A stretch of DNA of 64,000 bases from Actinomadura livida (GTDB lineage: Bacteria > Actinomycetota > Actinomycetes > Streptosporangiales > Streptosporangiaceae): positions 1 to 64,000 of the forward strand of contig NZ_BMRO01000015.1 in the NCBI RefSeq assembly GCF_014648675.1, written 5' to 3'. Of the stretch, positions 34,179 to 43,222 are shown one piece after another (the stretch's first letter is position 1; each line of letters begins with the position of its first letter). The position numbers and the translations under genes were made by a program. The notes under the pieces are model-generated. The model made no database searches. It saw only the letters and a list, made by a program, of their open reading frames with translations, and was not told the DNA's origin.

Positions 34179-35018
34179 GTGCGAGTCCATCGAGGCGGCC
34201 CGTGGGCCGCCGGCATCGCGCTGTGTCTCGGCGCGCTCACCGCGTGCGGGGGGACCTCCGGTGCGTCCGACGGCCCGAGTGCGCCGGTCAACCCACCGCG
34301 GGCGGGAGCGCCCACCCAGCAGGAGGACCGGACGCCCGCGGCCGCCGAGCGGGACGCGCAGGGCCTGGACGGCAAGGTGATCATCATCGACCCCGGGCAC
34401 AACGGGGGCAACGCCGACCACCCCAGGGAGATCAACAAGAAGGTCCGGATCGGCAACGGCAGCAAGGCATGCGACACGACCGGCACCGCGTCCAATGACG
34501 GCTACCCGGAGCACGCCTTCACCTGGGATGTCTCGAAGCGACTCGCGAAGCTGCTGCGCGCCGAGGGCGCCAAGGTCACGCTGACGCGCAAGGACGACAA
34601 GGGCGTCGGCCCGTGCATCACCGAGCGGGCCGCGATCGCGAACCGGCTGGACGCGGACGCCGCCGTCTCGATCCACGCCGACGGCAACTCGCGTGCGTCC
34701 GCCCACGGCTTCCACATCATCGAACCGGTCTCGATCGGCAGCAACGCCGGGATGGTGCCGGGCTCCCAGAAGCTGGGCAAGGCCCTCCGTGACGCGTACC
34801 GCGACGGCACCGGAATGCCCTACTCCAACTACCTCGGCGAGGAGGGCCGCGACCGGCGCGACGACCTCGGCGGTCTCAACATGTCGCGGGTTCCGAAGGT
34901 CTTCATCGAGTGCGGGAACATGCGCAACAAGGGCGACGCGGCCAAGTTCGCCAGCGCGCCGTTCCGCCAGCGCATAGCCGAGGCCCTGACCGAGGGGTTC
35001 AAGACCTACCTCAAGTGA
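34179..35018 (+). CDS. Lipoprotein N-acetylmuramoyl-L-alanine amidase (Amidase_3)
   Basis: 279 residues from GTG 34179 (GGAGG upstream). Signal peptide ends in lipobox LTAC. After a Pro/Thr-rich linker, the amidase domain (about 65-278) has the zinc ligand histidines in IIDPGHNGGN and AAVSIHADGNS, and VFIECGNMRNKGDA at the end, resembling the mycobacterial Rv3717 type. An insertion with ACDTTG and GPCIT could form a disulfide. It should cleave the peptide from glycan strands of peptidoglycan on the outer face of the membrane. Confidence 0.9.
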   Translation: MRVHRGGPWAAGIALCLGALTACGGTSGASDGPSAPVNPPRAGAPTQQEDRTPAAAERDAQGLDGKVIIIDPGHNGGNADHPREINKKVRIGNGSKACDTTGTASNDGYPEHAFTWDVSKRLAKLLRAEGAKVTLTRKDDKGVGPCITERAAIANRLDADAAVSIHADGNSRASAHGFHIIEPVSIGSNAGMVPGSQKLGKALRDAYRDGTGMPYSNYLGEEGRDRRDDLGGLNMSRVPKVFIECGNMRNKGDAAKFASAPFRQRIAEALTEGFKTYLK

Positions 35019-35099
35019 CCACCGCCCTACCTACCCGAGCGACCCGGTGGGCTCGCGTTGGTGTGCCGCGGGGGACCGGGGAGGCGGGAGGATGGGGGC

Positions 35100-36554
35100 G
35101 TGGGTGGTCTTCGGGAGGCTTTGCTTCGGGTTCGGGACGTCCTGTCGGGGGCGGATTACACGGTTGCGGGGGTGCGGGAGCTGCTCGGTCCCGTCGCGGG
35201 CGGCGCGCTGGCCCGGGACGAGATCGTGCCGGCGTTGCGGGCGACCGGGGGCGGCTCGCCGATCGGGGTGCTGACGCGGCTGTTCTGGTTGCAGGTGCCC
35301 GTGGAGGCGGCGGCGGTCGGCGGGGTGGACGAGTTGGTGGCCGCCGGGCTCGCCGAGGTGTCGGGCGGGGAGGCGCGGGCGCGGTTGCGCGTCGAGCCCC
35401 TGGAGGCGGTGAGCGGCGCGGGGCATGCCGGATATGCCGTGTCGGATCTGACGGTCCGGCCGGGGTCGGGGCGCGTTCCGGCGGCCGATCATGTGGTGGG
35501 CGCGGGCGGGGCGTCCGGCAATCTGGCGCGGCTGGTTGTCCACAGGCCTGTGGACAACATGCTCGATCTCGGGACGGGATGCGGCGTCCAGGCGGTGCAC
35601 GTGGCGGGGCGCTCGCCGGCCGGCCGGGTCACCGCGACGGACGTCAATCCGCGGGCGCTGGAGCTCGCCGCGATGAGCTTCGCGCTCTCCGGGGTGGACG
35701 GCGCCGAACTGCTGCGGGGGTCGCTGCTGGAGCCCGTCCGGGACCGCCGGTTCGATCTGATCGTGTCCAATCCGCCGTTCGTGGTCGCGCCGTCCGGGGG
35801 TCCGCGGTTCACGTACCGCGAGTCGGGGCTGCCGGGCGACGACTTCTGCCGGCGGCTCGTCCAGGGCGCGCCCGAGCACCTGACCGACGGCGGATATTGC
35901 CAGCTCCTGGCCAATTGGCTGCATGTGGACGGGGTCCCGTGGGAGGAGCGCGTCGGCTCCTGGGTGGCCGGGTGCGACGCGTGGATCGTCCAGCGGGACG
36001 TCCAGGATCCGGCGGAATATGCCGAGTTGTGGCTGCGGGATTCCTGCGAGGCGGGGACGCCGGAGTACCGGGCGCGGTACGGGGCGTGGCTCGATCACTT
36101 CGAGCGGGAGGGCGTCACCGGCATCGGGTTCGGCTGGATCACCCTCCGGCGCAGCGAGCGCCCGGCCGTCCGGATCGAGGAGCTCCGGCACGCCGTCGAG
36201 CAGCCCGTCGGAGCCTACGTAGCGGACATCCTGGACGGCCTCACCAAGGGCGCGGAGTTTTCCACAGCCTGTGGACGAGCCTTGGGTGCGGCCCCCGGTC
36301 TGGTCCAGGAGCAGATAGGCCCGCCCGGTGCCGAGGACCCCGAGCGGATCGTGCTCCGCCAGACCGGACGGCTGCGCCGCGCGGCCGGCGTCGGGACGGT
36401 CGAGGCCGCGCTCGCGGGCGTCTGCGACGGCACCATGCCCCTCGCCCCGCTCCTCGACGCCATCGCCCAGCTCACCGGGATGGACCCGGCCGAGGTCCGC
36501 GCGCACGCGGACGCCGTCCTGCCCGAACTGGTCGCCGACGGCTTCTTCGGCTAG
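35100..36554 (+). CDS. Class I methyltransferase with DUF7059-like N-terminus
   Basis: 484 residues from GTG 35100 (GGGAGG upstream). N-terminal helical domain (about 1-130), then a Rossmann methyltransferase with DLGTGCGVQAVHVAG, ATDVNPRALELA and the NPPF motif of N-methyltransferases acting on amide or amino nitrogens (VSNPPFVVAP). The C-terminal region (about 370-484) is winged-helix-like. The NPPF motif suggests a protein-glutamine or rRNA-type target, not provable here. Its last 4 bp overlap the convergent exchanger gene. Confidence 0.85.
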   Translation: MGGLREALLRVRDVLSGADYTVAGVRELLGPVAGGALARDEIVPALRATGGGSPIGVLTRLFWLQVPVEAAAVGGVDELVAAGLAEVSGGEARARLRVEPLEAVSGAGHAGYAVSDLTVRPGSGRVPAADHVVGAGGASGNLARLVVHRPVDNMLDLGTGCGVQAVHVAGRSPAGRVTATDVNPRALELAAMSFALSGVDGAELLRGSLLEPVRDRRFDLIVSNPPFVVAPSGGPRFTYRESGLPGDDFCRRLVQGAPEHLTDGGYCQLLANWLHVDGVPWEERVGSWVAGCDAWIVQRDVQDPAEYAELWLRDSCEAGTPEYRARYGAWLDHFEREGVTGIGFGWITLRRSERPAVRIEELRHAVEQPVGAYVADILDGLTKGAEFSTACGRALGAAPGLVQEQIGPPGAEDPERIVLRQTGRLRRAAGVGTVEAALAGVCDGTMPLAPLLDAIAQLTGMDPAEVRAHADAVLPELVADGFFG

Positions 36555-37834
36555 CCCCTCCGCGGCCGCGGCCGGACGACGGTCCCCATCGCCTCGCCCA
36601 GCTCCCGGTACCGCGCGATCAGCACGGAGAAGCCGATCGCCAGGTACACGCCCGACAGGACCAGCCGGCCGTCCTCGCCAGGCAGCAGGAACTGCACCGC
36701 GAACAGCACGAACAGCACCGCGGCCTCCCACCGCCGGAACACCAGGTCGATGAGGAGGGCGAGCCCGAGGACGGTCTGCGCGGCGGTCAGCAGCACCTCC
36801 TCGATCTGCCTGGAGTCCAGCGGCAGCGACCAGGAGCCGCCGCCCACCCGGTACGCGAGCGGCAGCAGGGCGATCAGCAGCGTCCACTGGTTGACCTTGC
36901 CGGACAGCAGCGTCCCGATCGCGTCGGCGTCGCGCAGCCGCCACGCGAGCATGGCCGCCGCGAGGAGCAGCGGCGCTTCGGACACGACCGGCGCCAGCCA
37001 CTGCACCAGCAGGAACTCGTCCACCCCGAGCGACGTCCCGGCGGCGACGAGCGCGTCTCCGAACCGTGCGGTGGACACGTAGACGATCAGCGCCCCGGCC
37101 GCGAACCCGGCCCCGGCGGCGACCCGGCGCTTCCGCCGCGGCAGCGCGACCAGCCGTCCCGGCACTCCGACGACCAACCGGGTGTCGTCCCGGGCGCCGC
37201 GTCCGAGCCGGACGAGGTACAGCACGTACACGGCGATGAGCACGACCGCGATGTACCAGCCGATCTCCCCGGTCAGCGCCGGGATGAAGCCGAGGACGGT
37301 CGCGAGCGCGAGAAAGCCCAGCTCGATGCGGTGCCGCGCGGCGAGCCGGAGGGTGCGCCTCCCGGTGCCGCGCGCCGCGTGCCTGCCGGAGCCGCCTCCG
37401 GACCGTCCGGCCGGCCGCCGCACGCCGAGCGCGAACGCCAGCACGACCAGCGCCCACCCGACGCCGACGAGCAGCCGGTTCGCGCCCGTCATGGTGGCAG
37501 CCGCTAACGCGATGTACCCCGGTTTCGTCGCCCCGGCATGCGCGAAGTACAGGTCGAGCGCGTACTGCGGCAGGAGCGCGGCCAGCGCGAGCAGCGCGAC
37601 GGCGAGCGCCCCGGACATGTCCGCCTGCGCCGTCTCCGCCGCCCACATCAGCAGGATCGCCGCGGCCAGCACCCCGGCGCCGAAGATGAGGACCGCCGAA
37701 AGCACCGGCGGTCGCAGGCCGCCCGCCCATGTCACGACCGCGGGGAGCGCGAGGACAAGCGTCCCGGTGACCCGGACCAGCAGCGTCTGGCGGGACACGG
37801 GCGGCGGCTCGCGCACGCTCGGCTCGCCGGACAT
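36551..37834 (-). CDS. Cation exchanger-like membrane protein (CaCA family)
   Basis: 427 residues from ATG 37834. About ten to twelve hydrophobic segments in two halves separated by a basic loop with RPAGRSGGGSGRHAARG. Each half has a motif resembling the alpha repeats of sodium/calcium exchangers: AETAQADMSGA and LLPQYALDLY in the first, WLAPVVSEAPLLL in the second. Would exchange Na+ or H+ for Ca2+ or a related ion; the ion is not determined. Followed closely by pyrD on the minus strand upstream but no obvious functional link. Confidence 0.8.
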   Translation of the reverse strand: MSGEPSVREPPPVSRQTLLVRVTGTLVLALPAVVTWAGGLRPPVLSAVLIFGAGVLAAAILLMWAAETAQADMSGALAVALLALAALLPQYALDLYFAHAGATKPGYIALAAATMTGANRLLVGVGWALVVLAFALGVRRPAGRSGGGSGRHAARGTGRRTLRLAARHRIELGFLALATVLGFIPALTGEIGWYIAVVLIAVYVLYLVRLGRGARDDTRLVVGVPGRLVALPRRKRRVAAGAGFAAGALIVYVSTARFGDALVAAGTSLGVDEFLLVQWLAPVVSEAPLLLAAAMLAWRLRDADAIGTLLSGKVNQWTLLIALLPLAYRVGGGSWSLPLDSRQIEEVLLTAAQTVLGLALLIDLVFRRWEAAVLFVLFAVQFLLPGEDGRLVLSGVYLAIGFSVLIARYRELGEAMGTVVRPRPRRG

Positions 37835-37915
37835 ACCTGCACCGTGCCCCGCCCCGATCCGCCGATGCCGTGCCCCGAGGCAACCAACTGGCAAAGCCGC
37901 CGGGGAGGGAGCCGG

Positions 37916-38986
37916 TCAGGGACGGGGTGCGGGAAGGGACTTCGCGGCGCTGTCGCGGACGCGCCGGGACAGCGCCCGGTTGACGCGGTGCGCCCACAGG
38001 GGGCCGCCGTAGATCATGCCGGTGTAGCCCTGGACGAGGGCGGCGCCCGCCTGGAGGCGCTCCCACACGTCGTCGGCCGTCTCGACCCCGCCGACCGAGA
38101 TCAGCGTGAGCCGGCCGCCGGTGCGGGACCGCAGGCGCCGCAGGACGTCCAGCGAGCGCTCCTTCAGCGGCGCGCCGGACAGCCCGCCGGTCTCCTTGAC
38201 CAGGACGGGCGCGCTGAGCAGGGCGTCCCGGCCGATGGTGGTGTTGGCGGCGATGATGCCGTCCAGGCCGAGGTCGAGGGCGAGGTCGGCGACCGCGTCG
38301 ATGTCGTCGTCCGCCAGGTCCGGGGCGATCTTGACGAGCAGCGGGACGCGGCGCTCCGTCGAGCGGTCCGCGGCCTCGCGCACGGCCGTCAGGAGCGGGC
38401 GCAGGTGCTCGACGGCCTGCAGGTCGCGCAGGCCCGGGGTGTTGGGGGAGCTGACGTTGACGACGAGGTAGTCCGCGTGGGGGGCGAGCCGCTCGGTGCT
38501 CGCCACGTAGTCGGCCGTCGCCGACGCCTCAGGGACGACCTTCGTCTTGCCGATGTTGACCCCGACGACCGTCCCGGTGCCGCGGCCGCGCAGCCGGTCC
38601 GCGGCGGCCTGCGAGCCCGCGTTGTTGAAGCCCATCCGGTTGATGACCGCCCGGTCGGGGACGAGGCGGAACAGCCGGGGGCGCGGGTTGCCGGGCTGCG
38701 GGCGTCCCGTCACGGTGCCGATCTCGACGTGGCCGAACCCGAACCCGCCGAGCGCCTCGAAGGCGACGGCGTCCTTGTCGAACCCGGCGGCGAGGCCGAG
38801 CGGGCTGGGGAAGTCCAGCCCGAGCGCGCGCACGGCCAGCGCGGGGTCGCGGGGCGCGAGGAGCCGCCGCAGCAGCGGCACCGCCCCGGGCACCGCCTGG
38901 ACGGCGCGCAGCGCCCGCAGCGTCAGGTGGTGGACGGTCTCCGCGGGGACCCGGGCGATGACCAGTGAGAACAGGAGTCGATACAT
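37916..38986 (-). CDS. pyrD: Quinone-dependent dihydroorotate dehydrogenase PyrD
   Basis: 356 residues, class 2 length. N-terminal helix for membrane association ([19 protein letters not shown]), FMN barrel motifs [38 protein letters not shown], catalytic Ser in [14 protein letters not shown] and [12 protein letters not shown]. Oxidises dihydroorotate to orotate with menaquinone in pyrimidine synthesis. Stands alone, not in a pyr operon. Confidence 0.96.
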   Translation of the reverse strand: MYRLLFSLVIARVPAETVHHLTLRALRAVQAVPGAVPLLRRLLAPRDPALAVRALGLDFPSPLGLAAGFDKDAVAFEALGGFGFGHVEIGTVTGRPQPGNPRPRLFRLVPDRAVINRMGFNNAGSQAAADRLRGRGTGTVVGVNIGKTKVVPEASATADYVASTERLAPHADYLVVNVSSPNTPGLRDLQAVEHLRPLLTAVREAADRSTERRVPLLVKIAPDLADDDIDAVADLALDLGLDGIIAANTTIGRDALLSAPVLVKETGGLSGAPLKERSLDVLRRLRSRTGGRLTLISVGGVETADDVWERLQAGAALVQGYTGMIYGGPLWAHRVNRALSRRVRDSAAKSLPAPRP

Positions 38987-39229
38987 CGCCTGCAGTATCT
39001 CAGCCGGGGCCGCCCGAAAATGCGTTGAGGGGTGCGGAGCCGCCGCCTAGCCTGGCCGCATGTTGATGATCGGCGAGGCCACCGCGTGGTGGTCGGCTCC
39101 CAAGCGCGTGTACCGCGACCGTTCCGGCGCCAGGTCCGGCCGGGACGCGATCGGGGCCTGAGTTCCCGCTCCCGGACGGCCGGACCTGGGTGCAGCGGCA
39201 TCGAACACCCAGCCGAACGGGAGAACACC

Positions 39230-39430
39230 ATGTCCAAGAACCGCCGCAACGGCATGCTCGGCGTCGGCGGCCAGCGCAACAACCTCTCGCGGCGCGCGCT
39301 GCGCGGGGGCGGGCCGCAGGGGGCCGGCAACGGCGGCGATCCCGCCGCCGAGAAGAAGGAACTGCTCAGGAAGATGCGCGAACGCAACCAGCGTCGCGCC
39401 GACCCGGAGCAGGACGCCGCCTCCGAGTGA
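39230..39430 (+). CDS. DUF6243-type small basic protein
   Basis: 66 residues from ATG 39230 (GGGAG upstream). Sequence begins MSKNRRNGMLGVGGQRNNLSRRAL-type and continues with RGGGPQG and a charged helix EKKELLRKMRERNQRRA (segments given separately). This matches small actinobacterial proteins of the DUF6243 group. Probably disordered and nucleic-acid associated, but no function is known. Confidence 0.75.
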   Translation: MSKNRRNGMLGVGGQRNNLSRRALRGGGPQGAGNGGDPAAEKKELLRKMRERNQRRADPEQDAASE

Positions 39431-39465
39431 GGCCCTGCCGCTGACTGACAACGGCCAGCACCTGG

Positions 39466-39499
39466 ACCGCGCCGGTTCCCGCGAGGGGGCCGGCGCGGT
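39466..39499. terminator. Bidirectional terminator
   Basis: 10-bp perfect stem ACCGCGCCGG / CCGGCGCGGT with a 14-nt loop between the convergent DUF6243 gene and the Trp/Arg-rich repeat gene; its right end touches the stop of the latter. Confidence 0.65.
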
Positions 39500-40659
39500 T
39501 ACTGCTGCCCGCGGAAGGTGCGGCGGAGCTGGAGGCGGATGTCGCGGCTCGTCTCGCGGACCGTCCGGCGGGCGGCGCGGAGCGGGTCGCGGACCGACGC
39601 CCGCCACACCCCGCGGACACCGTGCCCGACCGGACGCAGCACGCTCCGGCCGACCCAGCGCGCCGGCTCGACGACCAGCGTCCGGACGGGCAGGACGACG
39701 AGCGTCCGCCAGAGCCACCGCAAGGCGCGGCCCGCGAGCCGCCACGCCGCCACGATCCCGGCGATGATCGGGGCGAGGACGTACCGCCACACCGCCTGGA
39801 CGGGACGAAGCAGCAGGACCCGCCCCAGCCAGGCGGCGGCGCCCGCGACGGCGCCGAGGACGGCGAGGAGGCCGCGTCCCGCCCAGGCGAGGGCGTGCTG
39901 GATCGCGCGTCCCAGCCACAGGAGGCCGAGGAGCGGTGGCCGCAGCAGGTAGCGCCACAGGAACAGGGCCGGGATGGCGACGAGCACGTTGGCCAGCAGG
40001 CGGAGAGCCGCGAAGATGCCCGCGAACAGCAGCGCGATCGCGCGGCCGGTGAAGGTCAGCAGCCACTGCAGGCCGCGCCCGAGGGCGAGCAGCGGACGCA
40101 GCAGTACCCGGTCGGCGAGCCAGGCCAGACCGCGTCCGATCATGGCGAGGCCGCGTCCGATCATGGCGAGGCCGCGTCCGATCATGGCCAGGAACGCGCC
40201 GATGGGGACGAGCAGGGTGCGGTATATCCAGCGGGCCACATGGGCCGTCCCGCGGCCGAGCCACCGCAGGAAACCGTAGATCACCACGACGGCGAGCCAG
40301 CGCACGGGCCGGACGACGAGGAGGTCGAGCACCGCGCCGATCCCCCGGGCGATGGCCGCGAGCAGCCGTCCGATCGGGGCGAGCAGCCACCGGTACACCC
40401 CGCGCCAGACCGCGTGCAGCATCCGGCCGATGAGGCGGGCGAGCCGGCCCGGCGCCCGCATCAGCCTGTTCCAGACCGCCCGGACGCCCCGCCCGGCCTG
40501 CACGGCCAGGTCGTGGACGAGCCGCAGCGGCACCAGGACGACCAGCGCGACCACGCGGACGGGGACCACGAGCCACGCCGGTCCCGGACGCGGCTCGGGC
40601 GGCCGCTCCTTGCGCAGGCTGAGCGGGCCGTCCGCGGGGGCGCCGTCGCCGCGGGTCAC
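39499..40659 (-). CDS. Trp/Arg-rich repetitive amphipathic protein
   Basis: 386 residues from GTG 40659. Unknown family. Almost the whole chain is made of aliphatic/Trp stretches interrupted every 7-11 residues by Arg or His (for example GRLARLIGRMLHAVWRGVY, GRGLLAVLGAVAGAAAWLGR), with almost no acidic residues. Three perfect copies of MIGRGLA occur near residues 157-177 (three 21-bp DNA repeats). Hydrophobic segments are too short and too charged for ordinary membrane helices, so the protein probably lies along membrane surfaces as amphipathic helices. The coding frame is supported by its uninterrupted length and good G/C third positions; function unknown. Confidence 0.6.
   Translation of the reverse strand: MTRGDGAPADGPLSLRKERPPEPRPGPAWLVVPVRVVALVVLVPLRLVHDLAVQAGRGVRAVWNRLMRAPGRLARLIGRMLHAVWRGVYRWLLAPIGRLLAAIARGIGAVLDLLVVRPVRWLAVVVIYGFLRWLGRGTAHVARWIYRTLLVPIGAFLAMIGRGLAMIGRGLAMIGRGLAWLADRVLLRPLLALGRGLQWLLTFTGRAIALLFAGIFAALRLLANVLVAIPALFLWRYLLRPPLLGLLWLGRAIQHALAWAGRGLLAVLGAVAGAAAWLGRVLLLRPVQAVWRYVLAPIIAGIVAAWRLAGRALRWLWRTLVVLPVRTLVVEPARWVGRSVLRPVGHGVRGVWRASVRDPLRAARRTVRETSRDIRLQLRRTFRGQQ
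40129..40192. repeat. Three 21-bp tandem repeats in the Trp/Arg-rich gene
   Basis: Three successive copies of a 21-bp unit containing CGCGTCCGATCATGGCGAG, each encoding one MIGRGLA heptad on the minus strand. Confidence 0.85.
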
Positions 40660-40842
40660 GGGCGCCCGCCTCGCGGAACGTCGATGAGAAGCACGCGCAT
40701 TTGACCCGTCCCGCCGTCGTCTGGTTCCGGGGGGTTTGAACCCGCCAGGCCGCCTTACCGTACTTCTTCAACGGGAACGGCGGTCACATGACAGGCGGCG
40801 TTCGCCGAGTAGCCGAGTCCGCACCGGAGCCGCCCCACAGGC

Positions 40843-40896
40843 GAAGGCGCGGAGGGCTCGCGGATCGGTCGGGGTCCGCGATACCTCCGCGCCTTC
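40843..40896. other. Compound hairpin
   Basis: Perfect 13-bp outer stem GAAGGCGCGGAGG / CCTCCGCGCCTTC enclosing an inner stem (TCGCGGA with TCCGCGA). It sits 20 bp before the 64-bp palindrome and could act as a terminator or as part of a mobile-element end. Confidence 0.6.
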
Positions 40897-40915
40897 TTCC
40901 ACGACCCCAACCTTT

Positions 40916-40979
40916 CGTTGACTTGCGGCGTGTTGTTGTTATGGAGCGCTCCATAACAACAACACGCCGCAAGTCAACG
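40916..40979. repeat. Perfect 64-bp palindrome
   Basis: Left arm 40916-40945, centre GCGC, right arm 40950-40979; every base pairs with its mirror, with no spacer. The arms start CGTTGACTTGCGGCGTG and include GTTGTTGTTATGGA. It is notably richer in A/T than the surroundings. Flanking bases do not continue the symmetry. Confidence 0.95.
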
Positions 40980-41075
40980 GTTTGTGGGGTGGTGAAGGCT
41001 TGTGCGCGGGTGGGTTGACCTAGATCGGCCCCGATTCTTGACACGTCCTGTTGACCTTTCTGGGACGATCTAGGC

Positions 41076-41756
41076 ATGTATGAGCGTTTCGCCCACGAGT
41101 ACGCCGCCCATGCCGAGGACAGCGCCTACAACGCCCTCTACGACCGTCCCGCCGTGCTCGCGCTGGCCGGGGACGTCGCGGACCTCGCGGTCTTCGACGC
41201 GGCCTGCGGTCCAGGGCTCTACGCCCGCGAACTGTTAAAGCGGGGAGCCCGCGTCACCGGCTGCGACGTGAGCCCCACCTTCGTCGACCTCGCCCGTGCG
41301 CGCTGCGACGGCCTCGCCGACCTGCGCGTCCATGACCTCTCCGAGCCGCTGACCTGGGTTCCGGACGACTCGGCCGACCTCGTCGTCTGCGCGCTGGCGC
41401 TGCACTACATCGACGACCGGGTCGGCCTCCTGCGGGAGTTCCGCCGCATCCTGACCCGGCGCGGCGCCGTTGTCCTGTCGACCGAACACCCGGTCATGCA
41501 CTGGGTTCGCCTGGGCGGCTCGTACTTCGCCGAGGAACGCGTGGAGGAGTCACTGCACTCTGACCGGGACTGGCCCATCCGCGCCTGGCGCCGTCCCTTG
41601 ACCGCTGTATGCGCCGACTTCCGCGAGGCGGGGTTCGCCATAGAGGAACTCTTGGAACCTCGTCCGACCCCGGAGATGGCCGTGCGCTACCCGGAGGACC
41701 ACGCCAAGCTGGAGGTGCTCCCGGCCTTCATCGCCTTCCGCCTGATCCCCGCGTGA
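41076..41756 (+). CDS. Class I SAM-dependent methyltransferase
   Basis: 226 residues. Methyltransferase-11/25 fold: FDAACGPGLYARELL for SAM binding, VTGCDVSPTFVDLARAR, ADLVVCALALHYIDD and LLREFRRILTRRGAVVLSTEHP. Substrate unknown; likely a small molecule. No ribosome site precedes the ATG, so it may be leaderless. The unusual palindrome lies about 100 bp upstream. Confidence 0.88.
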   Translation: MYERFAHEYAAHAEDSAYNALYDRPAVLALAGDVADLAVFDAACGPGLYARELLKRGARVTGCDVSPTFVDLARARCDGLADLRVHDLSEPLTWVPDDSADLVVCALALHYIDDRVGLLREFRRILTRRGAVVLSTEHPVMHWVRLGGSYFAEERVEESLHSDRDWPIRAWRRPLTAVCADFREAGFAIEELLEPRPTPEMAVRYPEDHAKLEVLPAFIAFRLIPA

Positions 41757-41761
41757 GTGCT

Positions 41762-42532
41762 TCAGGTCCCGGCGTACTTGGCCGGTGACACGCCCACCGT
41801 CGCGGTGAAGTCGCGGGTCATGTGCGACTGGTCGGAGTAGCCGAGGTCGTCGGCCAGGGTCGTCCAGTCGATGGGAACGCCCTGATCGGCGCGGGACACG
41901 GCTTCGTGGAGCCGTGCCCGGCGCAGTACCCACTTGGGGCTCGCCCCCACGTACTCGGCGAAAAGCCGCTGCAGGGTGCGGATCGAGACGTGCAGCTTCT
42001 CGGCGGCCTGGTCGACGCGGAACAGGGCGGGGTCGGAGGTGATGGCCTCGACCATCGCGGCCACCTCACCGGCGACGGGGTCCGGGGCCGGGAGGTCGCG
42101 CAGCAGGAACTCCTCGGCCCGCCTCGCCATCGCGTCGACGTCCTCGTGGGCGAGGACGGCGCGGCCGGCGTCCTCCACCTCCGGGCCGAAGACGCGGGAG
42201 GCGGGGACCCGGCGGTCGGCGAGGTCGATGACCGGCCCGGCCGTGAACGCGCGGAAGCCGCCGGGGAGGAACTTCACACCGAGGACCTGCCCCCGCCCCT
42301 CCAGCCGGCGGACGAAGAGCGTCCGGTCGACCCCGTAGACAAGCGGCACGGGCTCCTCGAAGACGAGGTGCACGTTCGGGTGGGACAGCACCTTCGTGTC
42401 GTAGGGCTCGTCCGTCCGCCACCGGACGTGCCAGTAGAACTCCACGAACGGCGCGAGAGCGGCGCTCGGGGGCCTCCGGTCGATCTTGGCGATGCCCGCC
42501 TGTACGTGCGGGTACAGCACCCCACGTCCCAT
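41762..42532 (-). CDS. AraC-family regulator
   Basis: 256 residues from ATG 42532; the longer frame covers the divergent gene and is rejected. An N-terminal domain of the DUF6597 type (PPSAALAPFVEFYWHVRWR, HPNVHLVFEEP, GVKFLPGGFRAF) precedes two helix-turn-helix motifs (DQAAEKLHVSIRTLQRLFAE and WTTLADDLGYSDQSHMTRDF). Divergent from the DinB gene, which it may regulate; spacer only about 70 bp. Confidence 0.88.
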   Translation of the reverse strand: MGRGVLYPHVQAGIAKIDRRPPSAALAPFVEFYWHVRWRTDEPYDTKVLSHPNVHLVFEEPVPLVYGVDRTLFVRRLEGRGQVLGVKFLPGGFRAFTAGPVIDLADRRVPASRVFGPEVEDAGRAVLAHEDVDAMARRAEEFLLRDLPAPDPVAGEVAAMVEAITSDPALFRVDQAAEKLHVSIRTLQRLFAEYVGASPKWVLRRARLHEAVSRADQGVPIDWTTLADDLGYSDQSHMTRDFTATVGVSPAKYAGT

Positions 42533-42606
42533 ATCCGCCACGTGACCAGGATAGTTGGCGCGTTTGTCCAAGAAGCGCGGCCGCGGGCGCTCGTAGCGTG
42601 CTGGAC

Positions 42607-43197
42607 ATGCAGGAAAACGCCTACACGCACGAACACGCCTACATGAAGGAATGCGCCGCGGAGGCCGCCCGGATCGCCCGAGGCGTCCCGCGGGACGGGC
42701 TGGAGGGCCCCACCCCATGCGGGGAGTACGACCTCCGGGCGCTCGTGAACCACCTCGTCCTCTACACGTCCCACGGCCTTGAGCACCGCGCGCTCCGCAA
42801 GGAGCTACCGGAGGAGCTGACCGGACGCGACTTCACCGCCGACGACGCCTGGGCCCGGGACTACGCCGACCAGATCGACCGCGCGGTCGCCGCCTGGGCG
42901 GACCCGGCCGTGTGGGACGGGGAGATCTCCGGCACCCCGGCGGCGGACACCGCCGCGATGCTGGTCCTGGAGATGGCCCTGCACGGCTGGGACGTCGCGA
43001 AGGCCACCGGCCAGGAGTACCGGGTCTCGGCTGATACCGGACGCTTCGTTCTCAAGACCGTTGAGAAGAACGCCGAGATGTACCGCCAGTACGACGGGTT
43101 CGCCGCGCCCGCCCCCGTCGCGGAGGACGCGTCGAGCTTCGAGCGGGCCGTGGCCGCCTCCGGGCGCGACCCCCGCTGGCGGCCCCCGGCCCGCTGA
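42607..43197 (+). CDS. TIGR03086-type metal-binding DinB protein
   Basis: 196 residues from ATG 42607 (GTG 42598 possible). Four-helix DinB/mycothiol-isomerase-like fold: EGPTPCGEYDLRALVNHLV carries the first metal histidine, LEMALHGWDVAKATGQ the other, with GLEHRAL between. Members bind zinc or nickel and often act as mycothiol-dependent enzymes; no substrate can be assigned. Probably controlled by the divergent AraC protein. Confidence 0.85.
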   Translation: MQENAYTHEHAYMKECAAEAARIARGVPRDGLEGPTPCGEYDLRALVNHLVLYTSHGLEHRALRKELPEELTGRDFTADDAWARDYADQIDRAVAAWADPAVWDGEISGTPAADTAAMLVLEMALHGWDVAKATGQEYRVSADTGRFVLKTVEKNAEMYRQYDGFAAPAPVAEDASSFERAVAASGRDPRWRPPAR

Positions 43198-43222
43198 CCC
43201 GCACCGGCCGTCCGGCGCCGGT

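Larger units (their letters stand above)
40660..41075. other. 416-bp gene-free spacer rich in inverted repeats
   Basis: No convincing gene. Short frames crossing it are symmetrical artefacts of the palindrome. It holds a large hairpin (40843-40896), a perfect 64-bp palindrome (40916-40979) and four TTGAC pentamers (near 40918, 41014, 41038 and 41051) before the methyltransferase start. Confidence 0.6.

Noticed and set aside
41038-41072. Classical -35/-10 promoter for the methyltransferase
   Set aside because: TTGACA and TTGACC are present but no -10 lies at the proper spacing; not annotated as a promoter.
40784-41077. Short minus-strand frame crossing the 64-bp palindrome
   Set aside because: The same peptide core is read on both strands because of the symmetry; no independent support for coding.
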